Shown: one piece after another, positions 1 to 6,192 of the stretch
How the letters are laid out: each line of letters begins with the position of its first letter
Position numbering within the stretch: position 1 is the stretch's first letter
DNA from: an uncultured Alistipes sp.
GTDB lineage: Bacteria > Bacteroidota > Bacteroidia > Bacteroidales > Rikenellaceae
DNA length: 8,298 nt
Assembly: GCA_900770585.1 (NCBI GenBank)
Contig: CAAGKW010000241.1
Location: 1 to 8,298, forward strand
Direction: 5' to 3'
Notes under the pieces: generated by a model
The model's database searches: none
The model's input: only the letters and a program-made list of their open reading frames with translations
What the model was told of the DNA's origin: nothing
Position numbers and translations under genes: made by a program

Positions 1-879
1 AATGTCGACAGCATCGAAAAGAGTTACGCCCGACAGAAGGCTGCTATTCGCAAATTCGCCTCGTTCTACGATCGTAACGGATTCCGAATGATGCTGTTGA
101 AGGGTTATGGGCTGAGCCTTTGCTACCCCACTCCCGAACACCGTCCGTGTGGCGACATAGATATTTGGCTCTATGGTCGTCAGCAGGAGGCCGACGCGCT
201 ACTACGCGAAAAGCACGGTGTCAAAATCGACGAGGATAAGCACCACCATACGACATTTTCGGTGAATGGTATTTTGGTCGAGAATCACTGCAACTTCCTC
301 AACATCAATACCCACAACTCGAACGTGGAGTATGAGCAAATCCTACGTTCGTTGGTTGAGAGTGAGTCGGGCGAGCTGATCGACATTGACGGAGAGAGAG
401 TCGCGCTACCCTCGCCCAACTTCAATGCACTGTTTCTGTTGCGCCATAGTGCAGGTCATTTCGTCACGGCGGAGACGGTTCTAAGACATTTTTGCGATTG
501 GGCTGTATTTGTGTCGCGTTATGGCGGGCAGGTCGATTGGGCACGAATAAACGAAATCGCAAAGCGGTTCAATCTTGATCGTTTTCTTGCGATTTCGAAT
601 CGAATCTGTGTGGAGTATTTGGGTGTCGACATTGCGAAATTTGGGGGCATTGTGAGCGACGAAACGGCTCTTGCTCTGCGAGTTTTAGCGGACATTATCG
701 AGCCTGAATTTACCCGCGACTGCCCGAGTGGTAATGTACTGCGCGTGGTTGCTTTTCGTGCGCGTCGCTGGTGGGCAAAGAGGTGGAAACATCGTTTGGT
801 CTACAACGATTCGCTCGTCGGAATATTTTTCAAGCGCATTGTAGGCTACGCGACCAATCCCAAAAGCATTTGGCATTAG
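1..879 (+). CDS. Family-5-type nucleotidyltransferase, 5'-truncated
   Basis: The frame is open from the first base, so the true start lies upstream; 292 residues are visible. The Met codons at 88 and 91 are internal, because the recognisable domain is already running there. A segment reading LLKG, then RPCGDIDIW, gives the pattern LLKG...RP.GDID seen in the NTP_transf_5 group of uncharacterised nucleotidyltransferases; the two Asp of GDID (codons at 154 and 160) would be the metal ligands of a polymerase-beta-type fold. The later part is helical with conserved-looking HSAGHF and LRHFCDW segments, and the C-terminus is rich in Arg, Lys and Trp. Relatives are about 350 residues, so perhaps 60-80 are missing. 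The substrate is unknown for the family; members occur beside peptide-modification or polysaccharide genes, but the window does not show the upstream neighbours. Family assignment is fairly secure, function is not. Confidence 0.75.
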   Translation, partial: NVDSIEKSYARQKAAIRKFASFYDRNGFRMMLLKGYGLSLCYPTPEHRPCGDIDIWLYGRQQEADALLREKHGVKIDEDKHHHTTFSVNGILVENHCNFLNINTHNSNVEYEQILRSLVESESGELIDIDGERVALPSPNFNALFLLRHSAGHFVTAETVLRHFCDWAVFVSRYGGQVDWARINEIAKRFNLDRFLAISNRICVEYLGVDIAKFGGIVSDETALALRVLADIIEPEFTRDCPSGNVLRVVAFRARRWWAKRWKHRLVYNDSLVGIFFKRIVGYATNPKSIWH

Positions 880-922
880 CAATTTATTATCGCAACTATT
901 TAATTGCCTAATTTACAACACT

Positions 923-1513
923 ATGAAAAGATTAACCTTGCTTTTATGCGTTTGTTGCATTGCATTTGCGTGCGAGAAATTCGAGATTCCTGAAATCGAA
1001 ATCGACAAACAGATTACTCGTTCAGATATGAATGGTTACTATCAGAACGTAATGACCCAATACATAAGGTACAAAGATGGTGTAGCTGTCGGATTCGAAT
1101 TAGCAGCTCCAAGCCAACCGTGGCCTATCGATCAAACTGAATATTTTGCACTCACCGAGAACGAGGTTTATTATTATTTAGTAACAAAATATACCCCTCC
1201 CGTCTATGATGTCGTGCAGGCATTTATCAGTGATGGCTATTCCTCGCCCGTAGATCTCGACAATCTCAAAATGGCAACGGGCAAAGATAGCTATAAAAGT
1301 GATATCCAAAAACTTACAACTGACACTATCATTCTTTTGGAGCCCGTTGCAGAAGCGATGAAACGTTGTAAGAGCGACAAAGATTATACCCGTTCGTACG
1401 ATGTATATGTAAAAATAACGCCCGACCGAGATTTGATCAAAACGTTCTACGATGCATTTCCGATAAGCCAATATATGGATTTTTGGAACGGCTACTTCAA
1501 AGATAAGCAATAG
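923..1513 (+). CDS. Small lipoprotein, function unknown (paralogue 1)
   Basis: A 196-residue predicted lipoprotein. The N-terminus is MKRL followed by a hydrophobic stretch and the lipobox AFA-C, with Cys17 as the lipidation site. The next residues, EKFE, are charged, resembling the acidic export signal that sends Bacteroidota lipoproteins to the cell surface; surface exposure is inferred. The mature part is rich in Tyr and Asp and has no further membrane segment and only one more Cys (149). I recognise no domain. It aligns by eye with the next lipoprotein (1689-2267), for example YKSDIQKLTTDTIILLE at 124-140 against YEYNIIKYTENNITLFE at 112-128. A hairpin terminator follows 25 bp after the stop. 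No convincing promoter is visible in the 43-bp gap upstream, so it may be co-transcribed with the nucleotidyltransferase. Confidence 0.8.
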   Translation: MKRLTLLLCVCCIAFACEKFEIPEIEIDKQITRSDMNGYYQNVMTQYIRYKDGVAVGFELAAPSQPWPIDQTEYFALTENEVYYYLVTKYTPPVYDVVQAFISDGYSSPVDLDNLKMATGKDSYKSDIQKLTTDTIILLEPVAEAMKRCKSDKDYTRSYDVYVKITPDRDLIKTFYDAFPISQYMDFWNGYFKDKQ

Positions 1514-1538
1514 CATATCACGCTCATAAAAGAACGAC

Positions 1539-1573
1539 AAACCGCCGATCTCTGTTGCTGAGGTCGGCGGTTT
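1539..1573 (+). terminator. Intrinsic terminator after lipoprotein 1
   Basis: A 14-bp stem pairs 1539-1552 with 1560-1573 (AAACCGCCGATCTC with GAGGTCGGCGGTTT, one G-U pair) around a 7-nt loop. The second arm runs into TTTTGGTTTG, a short U-rich tail. It ends transcription of the first lipoprotein gene and separates it from the second, which has its own promoter. Its arms are the same as those of the terminator at 2295-2328. Confidence 0.88.
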
Positions 1574-1631
1574 TGGTTTGGGGTGTGATTGGCAACATTT
1601 TGATGATAAAAACCAAATTGTCAGAATGTTA

Positions 1632-1663
1632 TTTGGGAAATTCGATTTAATTTCTTATTATTG
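1632..1663 (+). promoter_or_regulatory. Bacteroidota-type promoter for lipoprotein 2
   Basis: TTTG at 1632-1635 is followed after 20 bp by TATTATTG at 1656-1663, one mismatch from the Bacteroidota consensus TTTG-N19-21-TAnnTTTG. Transcription would start near 1670, leaving a leader of under 20 nt before the ATG at 1689. The promoter lies just downstream of the first terminator, as expected for an independent unit. Confidence 0.6.
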
Positions 1664-1688
1664 CAGTTGAACTAAAACTAACATAGCT

Positions 1689-2267
1689 ATGAAAAGATTA
1701 TTTATATTATTCACAATATGCTTGTGCGCAATATCGTGCGAGCAAGATGATGTTATCGACACGAAGGTCAAAATAGAAAAAGTGATTCCTGATGGCGTTT
1801 ATATCGAAACTTTGAGCTGGTACTGGAAGAATAACGATGATAGATTATGTTGTATTGGATGTAAAGATCCAAATATTACCTTTTATATTTTAATCGAAAA
1901 TAATATTCCATATCGTTATGTTGAAGAAAAATGTGGCTATTGCAATACCCGACTGATATACAAAGTCAACCGCAATATTACCGTTGACATCAAAGACAAG
2001 CTTTGGAAAGAACCAGGCTCATATGAGTATAACATTATCAAATACACAGAAAACAATATTACGCTGTTCGAAACTAAACAACACTCTCGTGAGCGCCATG
2101 GAGATCTAGGGGACCAATGGTGCCGAGAATATATTGTTTATGAGCGAGTCGATGATAATGGCGAATTATTCCAAAAGTTGAAAGCCGCAAAATCGTACAC
2201 TCTCGAAGAGTATCGCAAGTGGTGGAAAGAAAACGGTTGCGATCGTTGTGGCTATTATATTGATTAA
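1689..2267 (+). CDS. Cys-rich small lipoprotein, function unknown (paralogue 2)
   Basis: A 192-residue predicted lipoprotein. MKRL and a hydrophobic segment lead to the lipobox AIS-C (Cys17), followed by EQDD, an acidic run typical of surface-directed Bacteroidota lipoproteins. The mature part has three CxxC pairs (55/58, 82/85, 184/187) plus Cys54 and Cys145. The first two pairs are 23 residues apart, a spacing seen in zinc ribbons, but outside the cytoplasm disulphides are equally possible. No known domain is recognised. It aligns with the preceding lipoprotein over roughly residues 62-180, so the two probably arose by duplication; the CxxC pairs are not in the first protein. The gene is clearly more AT-rich than its neighbours: bases 1861-1920 are about 22% GC against about 58% for 4801-4860. 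It has its own promoter and terminator. Confidence 0.82.
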   Translation: MKRLFILFTICLCAISCEQDDVIDTKVKIEKVIPDGVYIETLSWYWKNNDDRLCCIGCKDPNITFYILIENNIPYRYVEEKCGYCNTRLIYKVNRNITVDIKDKLWKEPGSYEYNIIKYTENNITLFETKQHSRERHGDLGDQWCREYIVYERVDDNGELFQKLKAAKSYTLEEYRKWWKENGCDRCGYYID

Positions 2268-2294
2268 AACGGCTACGCTCCAAGCGTAAATGAC

Positions 2295-2328
2295 AAACCG
2301 CCGATCTCAGTGCTGAGGTCGGCGGTTT
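2295..2328 (+). terminator. Intrinsic terminator after lipoprotein 2
   Basis: A 15-bp stem pairs 2295-2309 with 2314-2328 around a 4-nt loop, followed by a short T/A tail (TTTTAATTT from 2326). The core arms AAACCGCCGATCTC and GAGGTCGGCGGTTT are identical to those at 1539-1573, including the same G-U pair. It sits between convergent genes, 20 bp from the stop of the minus-strand gene, and the A residues on its left side could let it work weakly in the other direction too. Confidence 0.88.
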
Positions 2329-2348
2329 TAATTTGCAGTGTGGAGCGG

Positions 2349-2624
2349 TTATTTCGACTGCTTTTTGTGGTGTTCGAGAGGGTTGCCCTCGACGTCACAA
2401 GCCGAGCAATTGCCGTGGCAACCTACGTCCTTGCAATCGGCGTCGGCCATATCCTCGCGCGACTCCTGAACGGCACACTTAATGCCACGCTCCTGCATAT
2501 GGCGGTTGGTCGAAATCTCCGAATCGATGTTGTGCCCCTTGAAAATTAGAGTCAGCGACATTCCCAAAACAAACACGCCAACGGCTGCTATCGAAATCAA
2601 TATTACGGTGAGTACAGGTGACAT
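2349..2624 (-). CDS. Small single-pass membrane protein with Cys-rich tail
   Basis: A 91-residue protein. Residues 4-28 form one hydrophobic helix, followed by a soluble tail with the segment NRHMQERGIKCA and five cysteines at 50, 64, 69, 73 and 76 (C-x13-C-x4-C-x3-C-x2-C), then a His/Lys-rich end. Small Bacteroidota membrane proteins with an N..M..RGI.CA segment and a Cys cluster are familiar to me, and the layout also recalls NqrM (DUF539), which helps deliver iron to Na+-NQR; I cannot show homology to either. The cysteines could bind iron, an Fe-S cluster or zinc. The start is supported by a promoter with minus-strand -7 box at 2673-2680. It is divergent from trkA and convergent with lipoprotein 2. 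The membrane and Cys features are certain; the role is not known. Confidence 0.78.
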   Translation of the reverse strand: MSPVLTVILISIAAVGVFVLGMSLTLIFKGHNIDSEISTNRHMQERGIKCAVQESREDMADADCKDVGCHGNCSACDVEGNPLEHHKKQSK

Positions 2625-2656
2625 AATGCTATTTTTAAAATATTAACGTAAAAACT

Positions 2657-2688
2657 TTTGCGCTTTACGTTGCAAATATATAAATTTG
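2657..2688 (+). promoter_or_regulatory. Promoter for trkA and the downstream operon
   Basis: TTTG at 2657-2660, a 20-bp spacer and TAAATTTG at 2681-2688 match the Bacteroidota consensus exactly. Transcription should start near 2695, about 20 nt before the ATG at 2715. This places the upstream in-frame ATG at 2658 inside the promoter and supports 2715 as the true trkA start. Confidence 0.72.
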
Positions 2689-2705
2689 TAAGCGTAATTT
2701 GCAAA
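2673..2705 (-). promoter_or_regulatory. Promoter for the Cys-rich membrane protein
   Basis: On the minus strand TTTG (2702-2705) is followed after 21 bp by TATATTTG (2673-2680), a perfect TAnnTTTG -7 box. The predicted start near 2666 gives a leader of about 40 nt before the ATG at 2624. It overlaps the trkA promoter completely. Confidence 0.65.
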
Positions 2706-2714
2706 TTATTCACT

Positions 2715-4055
2715 ATGAAGATTATTATTGCGGGTGCCGGTGACGTCGGTTGCCATTTGGCGCGTATGCTCAGCGGCGACAACCACGAAATAACTGTGAT
2801 TGAGAGCGATCGCAAGCTCTTAGGCGACGTCGCTGCGGTGGCTGATCTGCTCACCGTAGAGGGTGATTGCACTTCGTTTGCAACCCTCAGAAAGGCAATT
2901 GTGCGCAAGGCCGATCTGTTCATTGCGGTCAATCACGAGGAGGAGCGCAACATTATCTCGGCAATTTTGGCCAAACAGATGGGCGCAAAAAAATCAATCG
3001 CACGCATCGACCACAACGAATATCTCGAACCAAATAATAAGGAGGTTTTCATCAATCTAGGTATCGACTATCTGTTCTACCCCGAGAAGATCGCAGCGCG
3101 TCAGGTGATCAAACTCTTAGGTCACACCGCAACGACCGAGTATGTCGATTTCTCGAACGGAAAACTCTCGCTCGTAGTGTTCCGCCTCGACCCCTCGTCG
3201 GATCTGGTGGGCCACACCCTGCTCTCGTTCACCGAGAAGCAGCAACCGCTGAGCTATCGAACCGTTGCTATCACGCGCGATGGTCGCACGATCATTCCAC
3301 ACGGCAACGACACCTATATGGAGGGCGATATGGTCTATATCATCACCAAGGAGGATAGCGTCAAGGAGGTTATGGCATTCTCGGGCCAGAGCAACATCGA
3401 TATCAACAATCTGATGATCTTGGGCGGTAGCCAGATTGGTCAACGCATTGCATTGGAGTTGCAGGATAAGGTCAATATCAAGTTGGTGGAGTACGTTGCC
3501 GACAAGGCCTACAAGCTGGCCGAGACGCTCGACTCGACGCTCATCATCAACGAAGACGGCCGAAACATCGAGGCGATGATGGAGGAGGGTCTGTCGAATA
3601 TGGACGCCTTTGTGGCGGTTACGGGACGCTCGGAAACAAACATTCTGGCAGCAATGCTCGCCAAACGTATGGGTGTCAAGAAGGTGATTGCCGAGGTCGA
3701 GAACTTCAACTACATTAAATTGGCTGAGAGCATCGGTATCGACACGATCATCAACAAGAAGTTGATCACAGCAAGTAACATCTTCCGCTTCACGCTCTCG
3801 ACCGACGTTCAGGCGATCAAGTGCCTGACGGGTAGCGAGGCCGAGGTGCTCGAATTTATCGTCAAGCCCAACTCGCCCGCTACGAAGGCAAAGGTGAAGG
3901 ATCTGGACTTCCCGACCGAGGCCATTATCGGCGGTATCGTGCGTGGCGATAAGGTCTTTATCGCGGTGGGCAACACCGAGATTCAGGCCTATGATCGTGT
4001 GGTAGTGTTCGCTATGCCCAACACTATTGCAAAGATTGGTAAATACTTCAATTAG
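2715..4055 (+). CDS. trkA: Trk potassium-uptake regulatory protein TrkA
   Basis: A 446-residue cytoplasmic NAD(H)-binding subunit that gates a Trk/Ktr-type K+ channel. It has the full double-RCK build of TrkA: RCK_N from residue 1 (GAGDVG at 7-12, acidic E30 at the end of strand 2, then EGDCTS), RCK_C at about 140-222, a second RCK_N from about 232 (GGSQIG at 237-242, E259) and a second RCK_C from about 366. The length is close to the family norm of roughly 450. The start at 2715 is chosen because the protein then begins with the Rossmann strand MKIIIAGAG and because the promoter covers the longer alternative. The membrane partner TrkH, often next to trkA in this phylum, is not in the window; the next gene, 8 bp downstream, is a GH3-family enzyme. 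The gene leads a probable four-gene operon. Confidence 0.95.
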   Translation: MKIIIAGAGDVGCHLARMLSGDNHEITVIESDRKLLGDVAAVADLLTVEGDCTSFATLRKAIVRKADLFIAVNHEEERNIISAILAKQMGAKKSIARIDHNEYLEPNNKEVFINLGIDYLFYPEKIAARQVIKLLGHTATTEYVDFSNGKLSLVVFRLDPSSDLVGHTLLSFTEKQQPLSYRTVAITRDGRTIIPHGNDTYMEGDMVYIITKEDSVKEVMAFSGQSNIDINNLMILGGSQIGQRIALELQDKVNIKLVEYVADKAYKLAETLDSTLIINEDGRNIEAMMEEGLSNMDAFVAVTGRSETNILAAMLAKRMGVKKVIAEVENFNYIKLAESIGIDTIINKKLITASNIFRFTLSTDVQAIKCLTGSEAEVLEFIVKPNSPATKAKVKDLDFPTEAIIGGIVRGDKVFIAVGNTEIQAYDRVVVFAMPNTIAKIGKYFN

Positions 4056-4063
4056 AATTAGAT

Positions 4064-5548
4064 ATGTCGGTTAGAGGTAAAATAATTCGACTCTTTTTCG
4101 AGCCACGCCGCGCCCAGCTGCGTCGCGCATTGGCCGACCCTCTGACTACGCAACGCGACCAACTACGTTGGCTGCTCGAACGTGGCAGCCACACCGAGAT
4201 TGGTCGCCGATACGATATGAGTTCGATCAAGTCGATCGAACAATTTGAGGCGCGAGTCGATACGTTCGACTATGACGCTTACAGCCCCTATATCGACCGA
4301 GCACGTCGTGGCGAACGCGATGTAGTGTGGAATGGCGAGGTGCGTTGGTTTGCCCGTTCGTCGGGTACAACCGACCGTAGCAAATATATTCCCGTGACAC
4401 AAGATGGTCTGCATCGCTCGCATACGCGAGGAACACGAGATGTGGCGGCCATTGCGTCGGCACTGTTTCCCGACACTCGCGCATATGATGGTAAACTACT
4501 GACGTTGGGAGGTTCGCGCCGCGTTGAGCGCGAGGGCGAACGTGCATTGACGGGTGACCTGTCGGCTATTCTGATCGAGAACACAAAGAATGTGAGCGGT
4601 TGGTTTCGTACGCCTACACGCGACATTGCACTGATTGCCGATTTCGATGAAAAGATCGAGGCTATCTGTCGCCAAACCACCAAGCAGAACGTCACGAGCT
4701 TTGCAGGTGTGCCGTCGTGGAATCTGATGTTGATGCGCAGAATTTTGGAGTACACCGGCAAGCAGTCAATTTGTGAGGTGTGGCCCAACTTGGAGCTGTT
4801 CGTTCACGGCGGAGTCGGCTTTGCACCCTACGCCGAACACTACAAACGCATAATCCCCTCGGAGAGAATGCGTTATATGAACACTTACAACGCCTCGGAA
4901 GGCTTCTTCGCAATGGCCGACGCCTCGGAGCAAGAGGATATGTTGCTGATGGTCGACTACGGCACATTCTATGAGTTCGACAACGGACACGAGATCGTTC
5001 CGCTCGAAGGCGTACGCGTGGGTGAAGACTACGAGATGATCATCACCTCGTGCAACGGTCTGTGGCGATACCGAATTGGCGATACCGTGACCTTCACCTC
5101 GACCAAACCCTATCGAATCCGCATTTCGGGTCGCACGAAGCAATATCTCAACGTCTTTGGCGAGGAGTTGATGGTGTCGAACACGGAACAGGCACTGAGC
5201 TACGCTTGTCGTGAGTGTAATGCCGATGTGGGCGACTATACGGTTGCGCCCGTCTATATGACCGATCGCGAGCAGGGTCGCCACCAATGGATCATCGAAT
5301 TTACGCGCCGACCAGCAGATATGGCCCGCTTTGAGCAGTTGCTTGACGAGGCGTTGCAACGCGCAAATTCGGATTACGATGCCAAGCGTCACAGCACATT
5401 GGCAGCACCACAATTTACTTTTGTCGAGGAAGGAACATTCCTCGGCTGGCTCACATCACAAGGCAAGGTCGGTGGACAAAACAAGGTGCCTCGATTGGCT
5501 AACGACCGACGATACATCGACCAAATTGAAGAGTATATTAACAAATAA
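4064..5548 (+). CDS. GH3-family acyl-adenylating enzyme
   Basis: A 494-residue member of the GH3 family, the ANL-superfamily branch whose plant members adenylate carboxylic acids such as indole-acetate or jasmonate and join them to amino acids. Visible motifs are the ATP-binding SSGTT at 99-103 (in FARSSGTTDRSKYIP), YNASEG at 275-280, YRIGD at 336-340, SGRTKQYLNVFGEEL at 355-369 and the C-terminal GKVGGQNKVPRL at 467-478, where Lys474 is a candidate active-site lysine. All key motifs are intact and the length is normal for bacterial members. Bacteroidota commonly carry such genes, usually labelled 'GH3 auxin-responsive promoter' protein, a misleading name because it is an enzyme. The natural acid and amine substrates are unknown. 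It sits between trkA (8 bp) and the nucleoside kinase (14 bp), which does not reveal its pathway. Confidence 0.92.
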   Translation: MSVRGKIIRLFFEPRRAQLRRALADPLTTQRDQLRWLLERGSHTEIGRRYDMSSIKSIEQFEARVDTFDYDAYSPYIDRARRGERDVVWNGEVRWFARSSGTTDRSKYIPVTQDGLHRSHTRGTRDVAAIASALFPDTRAYDGKLLTLGGSRRVEREGERALTGDLSAILIENTKNVSGWFRTPTRDIALIADFDEKIEAICRQTTKQNVTSFAGVPSWNLMLMRRILEYTGKQSICEVWPNLELFVHGGVGFAPYAEHYKRIIPSERMRYMNTYNASEGFFAMADASEQEDMLLMVDYGTFYEFDNGHEIVPLEGVRVGEDYEMIITSCNGLWRYRIGDTVTFTSTKPYRIRISGRTKQYLNVFGEELMVSNTEQALSYACRECNADVGDYTVAPVYMTDREQGRHQWIIEFTRRPADMARFEQLLDEALQRANSDYDAKRHSTLAAPQFTFVEEGTFLGWLTSQGKVGGQNKVPRLANDRRYIDQIEEYINK

Positions 5549-5562
5549 CCCACACCCAAATT

Positions 5563-6180
5563 ATGTACATTGCAATAGCAGGCAACATCGGTAGCGGCAA
5601 GACCTCACTCACTGAGATCCTGACCGAGCACTACAAGGCTACGGCCTACTTCGAAGATTCGAACAACCCTTACATCGGCGATTTCTATGAGGATATGAAC
5701 CGCTGGTCGTTTAATTTGCAAGTCTATTTCCTCGGCGCAAAAATCAACCAGCAGGTGGCAATGCTCGACACCGAGGGCGACATCATTCAGGATCGCACGA
5801 TCTATGAGGACGCCCATATCTTTGCCAGCAACCTACACCAGATGGGTCTGATGTCGTCGCGCGACTTCTCGACCTATATGAATATCTTCAAGATGGCTAC
5901 GAATCTCGTTCCCGCACCCGATCTGCTGATCTATCTGCGTGCAAGCGTTCCTACGCTCATCAGCCAGATTCGCAAACGCGGTCGCGACTACGAAATGTCG
6001 ATCGACGAGGGCTACCTCTCGCGCCTGAACGATAAGTATAACGATTGGGTGGATAATATCTACGAGGGCGAGGTGCTGACGATTGATGTCGATAATACCG
6101 ATTTCGTAGCAAACCCCGAGGCCGTTGACGCCATCGTGGCGCATATCGATATGGTACGCGCTAAATTGGCGGCTAAATAG
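5563..6180 (+). CDS. Deoxynucleoside kinase (dAdo/dGuo kinase family)
   Basis: A 205-residue cytoplasmic kinase that would phosphorylate deoxynucleosides to 5'-monophosphates in salvage. The P-loop GNIGSGKT is at 7-14; E31 in YFED corresponds to the catalytic acid region; W48 and Q53 in WSFNLQVYFL match the base-binding segment; DRT at 77-79, followed by IYED, is the counterpart of the DRS/ERS motif; and the arginine-rich lid RKRGRDYE is at 137-144. Length and motif order fit the deoxyadenosine/deoxyguanosine kinase branch rather than the TK1-type thymidine kinases. Which base is preferred cannot be read from the sequence. The gene lies 14 bp after the GH3 gene and 12 bp before the methyltransferase gene, with no terminator or promoter seen between them, so co-transcription from the trkA promoter is likely. 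Confidence 0.92.
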   Translation: MYIAIAGNIGSGKTSLTEILTEHYKATAYFEDSNNPYIGDFYEDMNRWSFNLQVYFLGAKINQQVAMLDTEGDIIQDRTIYEDAHIFASNLHQMGLMSSRDFSTYMNIFKMATNLVPAPDLLIYLRASVPTLISQIRKRGRDYEMSIDEGYLSRLNDKYNDWVDNIYEGEVLTIDVDNTDFVANPEAVDAIVAHIDMVRAKLAAK

Positions 6181-6192
6181 ACTACGCTCGTT

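Noticed and set aside
869..892. Possible promoter before lipoprotein 1 (TTTG at 869, TATTATCG at 885)
   Set aside because: The spacing is 12 bp instead of 19-21 and the -7 box has two mismatches, so I do not call it.
1539..2328. Twin hairpins as ends of a mobile element or integron-like cassette
   Set aside because: The hairpins are in the same orientation, sit directly after stop codons and have T-rich tails; no transposase, integrase or target duplication is seen, so terminators explain them better.
2310..2549. 79-codon plus-strand open frame
   Set aside because: It begins inside the second terminator hairpin and covers the Cys-rich membrane protein gene, which has a signal-like helix, a Cys pattern and a promoter.
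2658..2714. Upstream ATG extending trkA by 19 residues
   Set aside because: It would start inside the promoter (-33 box at 2657-2660) and add residues before the first Rossmann strand; family members begin at the MKIIIAGAG segment.
4766..5413. 215-codon open frame on the minus strand
   Set aside because: Opposite the GH3 gene, whose motifs are intact; no domain or promoter of its own.
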